A stretch of 64,000 nucleotides of DNA from Oscarella lobularis (taxonomy: Eukaryota > Porifera > Homoscleromorpha > Homosclerophorida > Oscarellidae): contig NC_089190.1 in the NCBI RefSeq assembly GCF_947507565.1, positions 1,674,001 to 1,738,000 on the forward strand, in the 5' to 3' direction. The notes under the pieces were generated by a model. It was not told the origin of the DNA, made no database searches, and saw only the letters and a program-made list of their open reading frames with translations. This document shows positions 12,858-26,040 of the stretch, piece after piece (position 1 is the first letter of the stretch; each line of letters begins with the position of its first letter). A program made the translations under genes and the position numbers.

Positions 12858-15800
12858 ATGCGGCTAGCTTTACTGTTTTATCTTGGCCTTCTAGCTGCAG
12901 CAGGTACACTCTAAATGATACAGCGTACGAATCTAACGGATGTCTCTCAGTTGCAGTAGCAGCAGACGAAAATCCTGGCTTTAGTGCGTCATTTTTGGCA
13001 GACAAGACGTTTACAAGAGCAAGTTGGACTGAATTGGTAGGCTGGTCAGCAAATGCTTCAAAAGTTGCCGGTCAGTTTTCATTCGGTTCGCCAATTAGCG
13101 CCTCAACAGGTCGCTACACAGCCCCTAAATCGGGCGTTTACTTAGTGACGGCTACTGTAAAGTTGAACAGTGCAACGGGATCCTATTTTCGACTCTTGGT
13201 TCCACTGAATAACTATCGCACCGTGAATAACGGCATGCACGCAATTATCGGACGCCCGCCCTCGTCTACTTATACCCTAACAGTTACGGGAGCCATGCAA
13301 ATTAATGCTAAGGAATTTATCTCCGTGCAAGTTTACTCGGCTAGCGATTCCAACTGGAAAATTTTAGCGGGCTCTTCCTTTAACGTGCGTTATCTCGGAC
13401 CCGAAAAATCGCTCCCTGGCTTCCTAGCCGACATGTCGTCGGCATATAAACGATACCGTCAAACGGGCTGGATTGAAGTGACGGGGTATAGAACGACAGG
13501 ATACAATACCGGGCTGTTCAGCTCCGGAACGGGACTATCCACGTCGACGGGACGATTTACGGCGCCGTGCGCCGGATCGTACTTCGTCTCTGCGAACATC
13601 AGACTCGACTATGCAACGGGATCCTATTTTCGTATAGTAATCGCCGTCAACGGCAAAACGGACATCAATAACGGCTTGCACGCCATTCGAGGCTCACCCC
13701 CTTCGAATTACTATACTATGAATGCGGCCGGTGTGGTGAAATTAAACGCTGGGGATTACATTTCCGTGTGGATAAATTCGAACAGCGACACGTCTTGGTA
13801 CCTTAACGGAGAAAGCGGATTCTCCGCTGTTTTTCTCAGTGACTTGTCACAGCCCACACTAGGAATGCACGCCGATTTGACAAAAGATTTGGGAGTTGCC
13901 CGTCAAAGTGGCTCTAAGGAAATCGGCGGTTGGTCGTCGAGCGGCTTGGGCGGACAATTTGCGAATTCGAAATTCAATTCCACGAGCGGACGTTTCGTTG
14001 CGACGGCAGACGGACCCTACTTCGTTTCCGGACTCGTGCGTCTGGATAGCGTCAACTCCGAGACGAAAGTCTTCGTCGGAATCGACGCGAAGGAAGTCGT
14101 CAATGGGCTTCAATCGTTGTGGACGACTCCGGCGTCGACGTACTTCTCCTATGCCCTGTCTGGAATTTTGTGGCTGAAGTCTGGACAGACGATTTCGCTG
14201 TTTGTCTCCACGAAGGATACGAACTACGTCGTTCAATCGGAAAGCGGTCTCTCCGTTCACAGTCTGTTCTCTTCGTCGTCGTGGACGGCGATACACGTCA
14301 AGCCAGTCGCCGATCTGTCTATAAGTGATAAGAACACGTGGAAAATTGTAACTGGGTGGCAGTCGAAGGGTAACAAGTACGGCCTTCTCTTCGCCGGCAC
14401 CAGCTTTAGCTCGTCGAAAGGAATTTACACTGCAGCCCAAACTGGAATCTATTACGTTTCTGCTAGCGTGCACGTTAGCGGTGATGCGGGTGCGGAGACG
14501 AGATTGGCGTTGGCTGTGAACGGCGTAGCGAGCTCGACAGCCGGTCTCACTGCCGTCAAACAGAGTCCTCCGAGTCAAACGTACACTCTTTCGTTCTCGG
14601 GATATGTGAAACTTTCGACGGACGACACTGTTTCGCTGCAGATACGACATCAGTCGTCTGCTCCCGTAATGGTTAAGACGTCGAGTGACTTTTCTGTTGG
14701 TTTCGCTGCGGGACCCGCTTCGATGCCGGCTTTTGCTGCGAATTTGAAGAGCAAGGTCTCGCTCTCTTCGACTGGCTGGAAGGAGCTGACGTCCTATTCG
14801 TCGTCGACTACGCAGGGGTTTTTCCAGTCGCAGGGATTCGGTTTTGACTTTTCGACCGGTCGATTCACTGCGCCGAGCAACGGTACCTTTTTCGCCACCG
14901 CTAACGTCGAGTTCGTCAACGCAGGCGGATCGGGATTCAAGTGCACGGTTGCCGTCAATGGCAAACGGACTACTCCCGTCAATAACGTCGACGATCCGAA
15001 TCAGAAGTCGGTTACGTGCAGCGTAGCTGGAATATTCAAATTGAAAGCGAATGACTATCTTTCCGTCTTTGCTTACTCGGATACGGATGCTTCTTGGGAT
15101 GTCGCAGCTGGTAGCTCATTCACGGCGGCGCAGCAAGCGCCGAAAGTTGCGTACACCGTAGGCGAGATTTCTAGTTCTCAGCCAAAGACAAAGGTCGGAT
15201 GGACGGAAATCTCAGGCTATAGTCTTCTTTCCACGGGAAGATTCAAGGCGTCTACACAAGGAATTTACTACATATCGGCTCAGATTATCGTCCAAAATGC
15301 CAATGGGAAGTACGTTGCTGCTCGTATTGCCGTCAACGGCAATAGCACTAGTCAAACGCCGTACGCCATACGAAGTTCCTATAAAGGATCAGCTCCGATG
15401 ACTCTCTTTGCCTCGGGTTTAGTCTATCTCGCAGAAAATCAATACGTTTCGGTCTACGTAGATTCGGATAGCGATTCTTCTTATTCCATTGTAGATGGCT
15501 CTACTTTTTACGTTCTTCAGCTTAAGCAGATGCCCGACACGCCGGCGGCGACCGGTTACGTCGCCGCGAGCACTCTCTATCGCACCACGAATTGGGTCGA
15601 AATCTCTACGTACAGTCTCGCCACGAAACCGGGTCTCTTTTCGCTCGACAATCGCTTTGCCAGTATGGGTCGCTTCTACGCGCCGAACGACGGTCTTTAC
15701 TTCGTCTCTGCAAACATTCGATTAGATTACGCCTATAATGCGTTTACCTCCGCTAACATAGCCATTAATGGAAAAGTTAACACTTCGAATGGTCTTCACA

Positions 15801-18800
15801 GTCGTCGTGGCTATCCGCCGAGTTACTACTACACGGCAAATATTGCTGGTACGACGTTTCTTTCGGCCGGCGACTATCTTTCCGCGTTCGCCGATACTTC
15901 CCAGGACACGAATTGGTACGTTCGTGCAGACACGAGCTTCAGCGTTCATTATATTTCACCGAAACCGTCCGGAATCGGCTTCCTTGCGGACAAGTTTACC
16001 GACAAAAGTTTTACCGGTGCCGGGGCAACCGGGTGGAGCGAAATATCCGGCTGGCACACCAGCGGCAAGGGACTGTTTGCCGCTGGCAGTGGATTTGACG
16101 CTACGACAGGTAGATACACCGTTCCCTACACGGGCATATACATCGTCGCAGCGAATATTGAATTGACGGACTCCGCTTCCGGAGTTTTTCAAGCGAGTGC
16201 CGCAGTAGATAACAAGCCGTCGAACGGCAACGGCGTTTTTTCGGTACGACAAACTTCGCCCAATAACTACTACACCCATAGCTTCAGTGGTGCAATGTAT
16301 CTCACAAAGGGACAAGTGCTTTCGATTTACGTTCATTCTTCTGTCGACACTAGTTGGAAAATAAGCGAGAAAAGCGGTTTCTCGGCCGTCTATCACTCGT
16401 CCTATCAGAGCGTTCCAGGCTTTGCTGCCACCTTGGGCACGGACATCAAAGTAGAAAGAACTGGCTCCACTCAAATAGTAAAGTGGGCCAAACCGAGCAC
16501 GGGATTTGGTTTGTTTCAATCGACAACCAACTTCGATCCGTTCTCTGGACGTTTCACGGCTCCCTATTCGGGATATTTCTTTCTGTCGGCAAACATAAGG
16601 CTCGACAGTGCAACTGCCTTTGGAAGTCGAAACTTCCGACTAATGCTGGTTGTCAATGGACAGCTGAGCACGTCGTCTTCGGTTGTACTCCAAGCGCTGC
16701 ACAGCTCTACTCCTGGAACATATACAATGGCCGCATCTGGAGTACTGAAACTGAACAGATGGGATTACGTTGCTGTGTGGGTGTACAGCTCGAGCGACAG
16801 CTCTTACACTATTCATGCAGACAGCGGCTTCTCTGCTCTCTTCATCAGTAAGTGAACAAGCATCTCATAATTATTATTTTTATTATAAATGTCAATTTTT
16901 TTTCTAGACGGAGACAACAAGCCAGAAGTCTGTGTTGATAACGGTCCGAAATTTACCATCCAACCGACGGGGGTGTCAGTAAAGATCGGCTCTTCTTTTA
17001 CGCTGTCGTGTCTCGCTTTTGGCAGTCCAGCGCCAACTTATCAGTGGACATTCAATGGAAAAGTATGAAACATTTGGCTAAAATTCACTTCTCAAAAAAA
17101 AGACTTCTGTATTGCTAGGCTATTTCTGGAGCAACGAACTTGAATTATACGCTGTCTAATGCCCAGAAGGCAAATGGTGGCAATTACTACTGCGAGGCGA
17201 CAGTAGCGGGAAAAGTGAAGAAAACGTCATCAGCCGCCCTTGTAAGAGTTTATGGTAAGTATTAGGCATAGCAGACCACAGATGGGTTTTTTTCTATGCC
17301 GATCTTTCTGCTTAGATCCTCAGCCTAAATTTGCTGCTGCTGTATACAGAGCCAGTCTAACTGAAAACGGCAGCACAGGCAATCGATACGTAACGCGACT
17401 CTACGCTACAGCCGAAACGTCTACGCTTTCTCGGCAGTCGGTTCGATTTTCGTTTACGTCAGGTACACGAAAGTTAGCAGAAGTAGCGACCGTTGTTAAT
17501 TAATCATTGACTTTAGGTAACGAGAAAAACAATTTTACGGTACGAACCTACTTTTCTTATTACGCGTACATCTACGTGAACGGCTACTTGGATCGAGAAG
17601 CGCAGAGCTCTTTCAACCTAACAGTAAAAGCCGTCAGCAATGCAGATCCTCAGATGACGGCCACGGCGACTCTTCTCGTAACGGTAAACGATCTCAACGA
17701 TAACGCGCCCCAGTTCAAGCAGAAAGTTTTTTCCGCGAACGTAAGCGAGTCGGCTCCGATTGGAACGACCGTGGCGCGTATATCAGCGACGGACGGCGAC
17801 GCTGGATCGAACGGAAAAGTCACCTACTCAATTCGATCCGGAAACGAAAAGGGCATCTTTGCTATTGATTCCGGCACGGGCACCGTAGTGACTACCGCCA
17901 CATTAGACATCGATCAGGGCCAGTTAGACTATCAGCTCTTCATATGGGCGCAGGATAATCCCGTCTCGGGTTTGCCGCTCGAAGGGACGACCGAACTTCG
18001 CATCAACGTCATCGACGCGAACGACAACGCGCCCTACTTCACTCAGTCGATTTATCAGCAGACGATTTCGGAGGGAGCTCTCGTGGGAACGACGGTCGTT
18101 CATCTGACGGCACTCGACGCCGATCTCGGAACGAATGCATTGGTAACTTATAACATATCGTCGGGAAATACGGACTCGGCTTTCGCCATTCGCTCGAGCG
18201 ACGGCATCGTCACTGTCGCCAAGACTCTCGATCGCGAAACGGTTGCGAAGTATCAACTAAAGGTGACGGCAGTCGATGGCGGAGTCCCGTCCAACACGGG
18301 CTCGGCGTCGTTGATTGTGACCGTGTCCGACATCAACGACAACGAACCGACGTTCACCGTCTCTTCCTATTCGACGAGCGTGATCGAAAACAATCTCGTC
18401 GGCGTGAGAGTGATTCAAGTCTCCGCTTCGGAAAAGGACGTCAATTCGGTGATTACTTACTCGTTGGCGTCCGCCGTGAAGTCGATGTTTCGCATTTCGT
18501 CGTCGGGGGTGATCACCGCTTTGCAGTCGTTTGATCGAGAGACGCGCGCCCAATACGTATTCAACGTCTACGCCGCCGATTCGGCTCCGTCGCCCCGGAC
18601 CGGATCGGCGACGGTGACGGTCAACGTCGACGACGTAAACGACAATGATCCGTCGTTTCAAAAACTTCCCTATGCGGAAACACTTAAGGAAACGACTCCT
18701 ATTGGAACGAGCGTACTCACAGTCGTCGCCACCGATTCGGATGCCGGAGGAAATGGAAGCGTGTCGTACTCGATTAAGAGTCAGAAATCGGGCTTTATTA

Positions 18801-21800
18801 TCAACAGTCAGACGGGAGTGATCTCGACTGACGTACCGTTTGATTTTCCATCGCGTTCGAGCTACAATTTCACCGTTTCTGCGACGGATAGCGGGTCGCC
18901 TATTCGGACGTCTACAGCTCAAGTCGTCGTAGCAATTACCGACGTAAATAATCATGCACCGACTTTTTCGCAAGCAGAGTATTCGGTACCAGTAAAGGAG
19001 AGTGCTTCGAGCAGTTCAACGTTGCTCAGGCTGTCAGCAAATGACGACGACGCCGGTGTCAACGCGAAAATTTCCTATGCAATCGTTAGCGGCAACGTGG
19101 GCAATAAATTCAAGATCGACTCCGTAACGGGCGATCTGATTCTCGACGGATCTCTCGACTACGAAGTATTGAGCGACTACGATCTGACGATTTTAGCAAC
19201 GGATGCAGGATTTCCAGTTCAAACGGGAGTGACGACGGTCGACGTCGAAGTGATCGACGTGAACGACAATTCTCCGACGTTCACTCAATCACAATACGTT
19301 ACTTCGGTATCGGCTTTTGCTCCGAACGGCACGCAAATTGCGACCGTTCGAGCCACCGACAAGGATTCGGGAAGCAATGGACGCGTTTCGTACTCTCTGA
19401 CGAGCGGAAATTCCAAGGGAAATTTTGCAATTAATTCGTCTAGCGGCGAGGTTAGTACGACCGTCGTGTTAGGACTCTCGCCTTCGTCCTATCAACTTGG
19501 AATAACCGCCTCGGACGAAGGAAATCCCTCGAAACAAGCGCAGAGTCTTCTCACCGTTACCGTTTTCAAAGATGACGCGAACGTATTGAACTTTGACTTG
19601 GATCTGTACACGGCGACTATTGCCGAAAACGCGGCTGTGAACAGTTCGGTTACCAGCGTCTTGGCGACGACGCAATCGGGACCCGTTTTCGTGACGTACT
19701 CCATTTCGAATCCAGGCAAAGTTCCATTCCGCATGACGTCAAACTCCGGTCAAATCACGGTGCTCAAATCGCTAGACAGAGAAACGACGCCGGTGTACAA
19801 CTTCGTCGTCGTTGCAAAGTCGTCGGGACCAGTTCCCCAAACCGCTCAGGCGAACGTCAGAGTGGCAATTTCCGACGTCAATGACAATGCGCCTACGTTC
19901 TCGCAGCAGAAGTACGCGGTCACGATACCCGAGTCTACTTCACCTGGCACCAGTGTTGCAGCAGTCACAGCAACCGACAAAGACTCCGGTTCCAACGGTC
20001 GATTCAGCTACAGTCTTCTTGGAGGAGCCGGCGGATACTTCAGCCTTAACAAGGCCCTAGGAGACATCATGACGGCAGCCGTTCTAAACACGAGTCACAT
20101 AAGAAATTTTAGCCTGATCATCAAAGCGACAGACGAAGGGGATCCCTCCTTATTTTCCACGACAACAGTCGGCATCCAAGTGGCCGTACAAGGCAACACA
20201 AAGCCTAGATTCTCCACCGACCAATACACGTTCATCGTGCAAGAGAGCGTTAGCAGTGGCAGTCTCGTTGGAACCGTCGTCGTCCACGATCCCGATCCAG
20301 GTCCGTACGGAAAGGCCACCTTCAAAATCGTGAGCGGAAACGACGCGAATCTGTTCGTCATAAATTCCAACACAGGGGTTATACAAACGGCCAAGCAACT
20401 CGACTACGAAACTGACACTTCTTATTTGTTGGAAATCGAAGCGGTCGACGGAGGACGACCTTCAAAGAGCGCCACGACGAAAGTTTCCGTCATAGTGACA
20501 GACGTCAACGACAATTCGCCGGTCTTTTCTAATACGCCGTACAGCGTGACCATTAGCGATCAACTTCCTCTGGGATCGAGCGTTTTTCAAGTCACCGCAA
20601 CCGATAAGGACAGCGGAACGAACGGCGACGTTTCGTTTTCCATCGCGAAAGGAAATTCGAACAGTAGATTTTCCATAGAGAGAAACACGGGAGTCATAAG
20701 TCTAGCCGGATCCTTGGACAGTGCAAAGCAGAGTGCCTATTCTCTGATCGTCAGAGCGGCGGACGGAGGAGCGTCTCAGCGCAGCGAGACGACCGCCGTG
20801 ACCGTCAACGTCGTAAAGCCGAGCCAACTTAAACCGGTCTTCGATCAGAACGTGTACTCCGTGTCCCTTCCGGAGAACTTCGGTGTGGGAATAAGCGTGA
20901 CTCGAGTGCGAGCGAGGGAAACTTTGGGATCGTCGGGCATACGCTACTCGCTCAGCGATTCGACGGTTTTCGGCGTCGATGCGACGACTGGAATTGTTAG
21001 CCTCTCGCGCCTACTCGATCGCGAGACGAAGGACCAGTACTCGATTACGGTCGTGGCCACGGATCAACGTCAGCCCCCTCAGTCGTCTACTGCTCTGCTA
21101 AACGTCGCTGTTCAAGACGTCAACGATAATCAGCCAGTGTTTTCCCTACCCGTCTACTCAGCGTCGATTTACGAAGGAGATCAAATTGGAAAGTCGGTGA
21201 TTACTATACAGGCGACAGACAGCGATATCGGCGCGAACGGAAAGATAACGTATTCAATTATTCAAGGCAATATCGATAATGCCTTCTCTATCGACCCGTC
21301 GACGGGATTAGTCTCGAACCTTATTCCAATGGATCGCGAGCAAACGTCGAAGTACGTACTTCGCATAGCGGCCGCCGATCAGGGATCGTCGTCTTTGCAA
21401 GCAGTTACCTCTCTCACCGTAGCGATCCTCGACGTCAACGACAATGCGCCTGTCTTCAGCCAGCCAATATATTCGGCCAGCGTCGATGAAAACGTCGCTA
21501 TCGGAGCGCCGTTGCTCACTGTGACGGCAACGGATGACGACGTCGGGAGCAATGCTGTCATTAAATACTCAATCGAATCTGACGGCAATCTTCCTTTCGT
21601 TGTCGGTCCGACCGGGCTTGTAGTGTCGGCCAACGTTTTATCTGGAGGACAGTATAGGTTTAAGGTCGTTGCCACTGATCAAGGATCGCCGGCGCTGACT
21701 AGTACAAGTGACGTCGTTCTCGACGTTGCCACCGTCAATAAGCATAATCCCGTTTTCGATAAGGAGGTGTACGAGAAAACGATACACAGTTCGACGCCTG

Positions 21801-22601
21801 TCGGAACTGTAGTGCTCACTGTTAGCGCTGTGGATTCCGATGACGGTCTAGATGGACGAGTCCGATATTTCATCAACAATGAGACGGAATCGCTTGGGGA
21901 ATTGCTTCCGTTCTCCATTTCGCGAGACAGTGGAGAGATTAAATTGGACAGATTGACGGAAAATGGCGAATCGTTTTCTTTTGCCGTCATTGCAGTCGAC
22001 AGTGGCGACAATCTTCTCAGCTCAACAGCTACGGTAAAAATTGACGTCAATAATGAAGTAGCGCCAACACCAATTTCCAATGAAAATACAGGTAAGACTT
22101 GAGATTGATATAGACTTACATTGGCTGAGAGAGCACTCGTCTATGTATAGGAAGTACCGGGGGGCTCAGCGTCGGTCTTATTGCGGGTGTTGCCATTGGT
22201 ACGCTTGTGCTTCTTCTTCTGATTGTCATGATAGTGGTCATAGCCAAGAAAAAAGCCTAGTAATTCTTCTTTCTCTCCCTCCCTACTAACAATCTAATTT
22301 TTCTTGGATTTTGCCTAGTGCATTCAAATGGAGAAGAAATGAGCAGGATGACGAAATGCCGACGTCTGTCGCCTTCACGCCAGACGGCGACAACATCGCT
22401 TTTACCAATCCTATGTACGGTGGATCTGGCGCTACGAAACAGAATCCGCTGTACGAGGCCCCATTTGGAAGCGGAGCTGATACAATGGAGTCGAAGCACA
22501 ATCCTATCTATTCTTCAACAGACGACGTCTTGGATCGTATTCAGGCAGAGTTGGATATGTCCTTGGTGAAAGGCTTTGAAGATTTAGACGAAGCTGATTA
22601 A
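12858..22601 (+). CDS. Transmembrane receptor: C1q x9 - Ig - cadherin x15 - TM - NPxY x3 tail
   Basis: Complete eight-exon gene: 12858-12903, 12951-16847, 16908-17062, 17119-17254, 17316-17462, 17517-22091, 22151-22259 and 22319-22601. All phases agree, giving about 3,115 residues. The first exon is a signal peptide (MRLALLFYLGLLAAA). Exon 2 carries nine tandem C1q/TNF-like beta-sandwich domains of about 143 residues (motifs GRYTAPKSGVYLVTA, GLHAIRGSPPSNYYT, SGFSAVF). Exons 3-4 make one Ig domain (SCLAFGSPAPTYQW, GGNYYCEA). Exons 5-6 encode fifteen cadherin repeats with canonical DxNDNxP boundaries (DANDNAPYF, DVNDNSPTF). Exon 7 gives a single membrane helix followed by AKKKA. The tail of about 95 residues has NPMY, NPLY and NPIY and an acidic end. 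NPxY motifs are docking sites for PTB-domain adaptors in integrin and LDL-receptor tails. The class is clear; I know no named family with this layout. Confidence 0.88.
12966..16847 (+). repeat. Nine tandem C1q-like domain repeats
   Basis: Coding repeats of about 430 bp within the large second exon. Starts are recognisable by phrases such as GFSASFLADKTF, GFLADMSSAYKRY, GMHADLTKDLG, GFLADKFTDKSF and GFAATLGTDIK. Repeats 1, 2, 7 and 8 are most alike; 4, 5 and 6 are the most diverged. C1q domains normally trimerise, so a single-chain array of nine is notable. Confidence 0.8.
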
Positions 22602-23002
22602 TTAGACTATGCAGCTGCAGCTATTGCCTGAGCTCGTTTCTGCTGACACAATATTCGTTGCATGTTTATCTGTGTATGTGTACTACACGGGCATTGAGTG
22701 AGAATCCCATGTGTAGCCGGTCTGCACATATTCATTTATTGGAGAATCTATGGTCTTTCATTGCTAACAGATGATCTCTCTGTTTTTAGGCGCTGCATTT
22801 TTGGAGCGAGTCCACATGTGAGCTTATAGCTTGAATTTTTACACGTGCAGTGTCGCTACGGCTACCCCAGCTACATTTTTTAGCCCTGCGTTTGCGCGCG
22901 AAACCTCAATACATACGGCCCATACATCATAGATGCATACATAAGGTAGCCTCACCGTAACAATAGCACTACGTCATTGTGTTTGTCCTTAGCAACCTTC
23001 AA
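22602..23002. other. Intergenic stretch between the C1q-cadherin gene and the LRRC71-like gene
   Basis: About 400 bp with no open frame of note. It should hold the 3' UTR of the receptor gene and the promoter of the next gene. The half-site AGCAAC, as found in RFX X-boxes, lies just upstream of the next ATG, but the other half is poor. Confidence 0.6.
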
Positions 23003-25576
23003 ATGACGAAGAAAGGAGCGCAGAAGGCGGCCGAAAAGCCTCCTCCCGAATCGGAACCAAGCAACCCAGGTCAGATCTTTCTAGTCAACCGCTCGGAACT
23101 CCCCGAAACGTCGATTCCAGACGGCGACGGGCTAACGGGAATTTTCGAAACGGATTTCCCTCTTCTGTGCGTCCAAGAAGAAATTCACGCGGTCGACGTC
23201 GTCGTTCTGTCGCCAAAGGGCGCATCCGTCGACGAAGCGGAGCCGAAAATAACAGAAAACGTCGACTTCTTTCGTCCCAAAGTTCTCGTCGAATTGGAAG
23301 ACGAATCCGTGCGGGGATCGGTTGCAACGATCCACATCAGAGGTAAATCGACGAGATATGGATTGATTCCCAAAGCTCCGAATTCGTTTTTGAGGTTGGA
23401 AAGTCGACGAGAAAGTTCTGAATGTTTTGACACTCGCCCTTCCTCTATGTTCCACTCTTACGACAATAAAGTAGCTCAATAATTAAATTTGAAGCGAACT
23501 ATGCTAGCCGGAGTTCTCGAATAGATTTTGGAACGTCGGTTTGGACAAGAGGCTTCTGGAAAAGTTTGCCCATCTAATAAATCAGTTCAATATCAAGTGA
23601 TAAGGATAAACGTAATCTACAATTTATTTGAATGAATCTTCTCTCTAAGGAATGTGTCTCTCTCTGGGAATCCTATACCTGGAGGGGATTTTTCCTTTCT
23701 TTTTGACCACGAAAACAGGTATCATTGACAAATCATCCCTTGGCTTGAACAAGAATTTTCCCTTTGTGCCAGTCCACTCCAGAACTTGTCGCTGCGCGGA
23801 AATTGCATCAACGACGTGGGAGCGCAGTATTTGGGAGAATGTCTACCAGCCAATCAAAGCCTTCTCGTTCTCGATTTGTCCCACAATCGAATCTCGAGCG
23901 TCGGAGCAAAACACATCGTTGCCGGACTTCGAATCAATCGCACGCTTCTGTCGCTCTCCCTCGCCAATAACAAAATCGACGACGAGGGAGTTGGTCCACT
24001 GGCTGAAGTGAGCCTCCCCCCCCCCCCCCCCCTCCCCCTCCCCCTCCCTCCCCCCCTTCAAGACAGAGACCATTTCCACAGTTCCCACCAACACTACTTT
24101 ATGCACGAGTGGCGTTCCATGCGCCTGAGCCGCAAGCACCGCTCGCGCGCAACGAGTTGCAGACACTTGCACCCCAAAAATGGGCGTTCCCGCCAACACT
24201 AAAATGCACGAGTGGCGTTCCATGCGCCTGAGCCGCAAGCACCGCTCGCGCGCAACGAGTTGCAGACACTTGCACCCCAAAAATGGTTTTGCTGCAAGGT
24301 TTTAGCTCGGTTTGCATTGAGTCATCACGAGATTGTCGCAAGGCGAATGTATCACGCAGAAAAGAAGCAGGCAGCTGAAGTAAGAGACATATATACATGT
24401 ACACTGTACAGTACTTTGATTTTCTTCTAGGTTGTTGAGAAAAAGCCCACGTGAGTATTTTTTGTTGCTGTTTTTAATTGCTATTGGCTGCTGAAGCTTG
24501 ATTCTAATGCTGATGCTAATTTTTTAATCAGTGTTACTCTGCTTGTGCATGCATCGCCTGAGAAGAAAACGCTCAAATCTAATATGTGAGTTGATCAATT
24601 GATTAATTACTAAGGCCAACTAATTTACTAACTACTGTGGAATTTTTGTTTATTTGAAAATAATGCTTTGGTTTTGAATTGTAGTAGTGGCAGTCAGATA
24701 GCGGGAAAGGACAAAGGAAAAGAAAAATCGACGCCTCCAACAAAGAAAAGAGTGAGAGAGAGAACTGCGTACACGCACGTTCTATCTCGTGTGAACTACT
24801 ACGTCTAGGAGGCTCCCCCTAAGAAAGAGGAGAAAGCAAAGAAAGACGAAAAGGAATTGACGAGTGGCCGAGGAAAGAAAAGTAGTGCGGTGCCCCACGA
24901 ATATATTATATGCACGTGCCCTAATAGCATTTCCAGTTTCAAGTGCTGATCAGAAAAAGGGAAGAACCAAAGGAAAGAAACACTCAGACCACGGTGAAGA
25001 AGGAGCAAAGGTACAATATAGCAGATGCAGTACCTCTGCATACTACATCTTACCAATTTTACATAGCCGTCACTTTTGGAACACTGCAATCCACTTGTGG
25101 AACCCGTGGAAGAGGTGGGAGGAAAGAAATACATACTGGGGAATCGTGCACTGACCAATCTCAACTTGTCCTGTAAGATAGTGGGCACAAATTCAATGTC
25201 TGCGTACAGGGGCAGCAGCTTTGTTCTATTTTTTCTAGATAATTATGTTGACGAGTGTGGTCTTGCTGCCTTTCTCGCCACGATAAAATTTCAGTCGACT
25301 CTTCGTCTTCCTCTGGGCAGTGGATTGATGAGACTATCACTTGATGTAAGCACTGCAGTAGAGAGCTAGCCAGGAAAGGCAGACAAATTCACCGAGATGG
25401 TTTTTTTTAGCACAATTGCTTTCCAGACGACTGTCCTGAGTTTCTTGCACTCACTAAGCTCATGGCGACGAAAGATCCATTCTACACTGACGACGACAGT
25501 ACCATACAGGTTAGTATAGAAACATTGTATTTGTCTGCGAAACTAACAGTCACATTAACTCTAGGAAGAGCAGTAA
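23003..25576 (+). CDS. LRRC71: LRRC71-like leucine-rich-repeat protein
   Basis: Fifteen short exons: 23003-23342, 23395-23470, 23525-23596, 23650-23718, 23773-24007, 24299-24379, 24431-24450, 24532-24585, 24685-24751, 24809-24881, 24937-25010, 25067-25172, 25239-25345, 25411-25509 and 25565-25576. All junction phases agree, giving 494 residues. After a hydrophilic N-terminus come LRR segments: KFWNVGLDKRLLEKF, KNVSLSGNPIPGGDFSF, LQNLSLRGNCINDVGAQYLG, LLVLDLSHNRISSVGAKHIV, LLSLSLANNKIDDEGVGPLA. A Lys/Glu-rich insert (exons 7-11) interrupts the array before the last repeats (LTNLNLSYNYVDECGLAAFL, LMRLSLDHNCFPDDCPEFL). This order, the phrase ARFALSHHEIVARR and the length match animal LRRC71, which is linked to cilia and flagella. 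The LRR identity is firm; the ortholog call is from memory of the family. An upstream GTG-initiated extension is ignored because the ATG at 23003 is the first methionine. Confidence 0.7.
24016..24054. repeat. C-rich low-complexity tract
   Basis: A run of 17 cytosines followed by CCCCCT-type units, in the intron after the fifth exon of the LRRC71-like gene. It is likely to be unstable and prone to sequencing error. Confidence 0.9.
24082..24286. repeat. Two-copy tandem duplication, about 103 bp period, in an intron
   Basis: The segment beginning ATGCACGAGTGGCGTTCCAT at 24102 recurs at 24205 for 82 bases with no visible change. The preceding GTTCCC(A/G)CCAACACTA is duplicated as well. The near-identity implies a recent duplication. 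The intron (24008-24298, 291 bp) is much longer than its neighbours because of it. Confidence 0.85.
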
Positions 25577-26040
25577 ATACTGTGATAATTTTATTTTGCT
25601 CCATATAATTATTACAGTCAAATTCAAACTTTTCAAATTCTTTCAAACGCAGCACAACACCTTATAGATTGATTAGGCTCCATTTTCGAGGCTTCAGAAG
25701 CGGACGATTGCCAGAAAATTGGCATCGTCGTCATCGAAGCAGCGCAGACATCTCAAAAAGCGCTACACTGCCTCGATTTCGAATCAGCTTGTGCATCGAT
25801 GGCTTTTCCATCCTTTCTCGATCGGTGCCGCGTCCTAGCCTAATCCTATCCATAGTATCGTTCGCATAAAGTCCGCCATCTTGGCCGCCATCTTAGCCAC
25901 GCCTGTGCTGCGTGATGCCTTGCATAATCATATAGCCAAATATAGATTGCTGACAGTGCTTAAAAAACCGGCTCAACCGGTATTGAACCGTTTGCAGTTG
26001 AAAAAGTTGCACCTATTCGTTTGAACCAATGGGCACGCTA
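25577..26040. other. Intergenic stretch without recognisable gene
   Basis: Downstream flank of the LRRC71-like gene. AT-rich at first, then a short GCC-rich segment around 25870-25910. I see no coding frame with splice support and no RNA gene. Confidence 0.5.

Noticed and set aside
13859-16519. Long minus-strand frames opposite the C1q and cadherin exons (also 17924-18973)
   Set aside because: Antisense to exons with clear repeat structure, and without recognisable domains.
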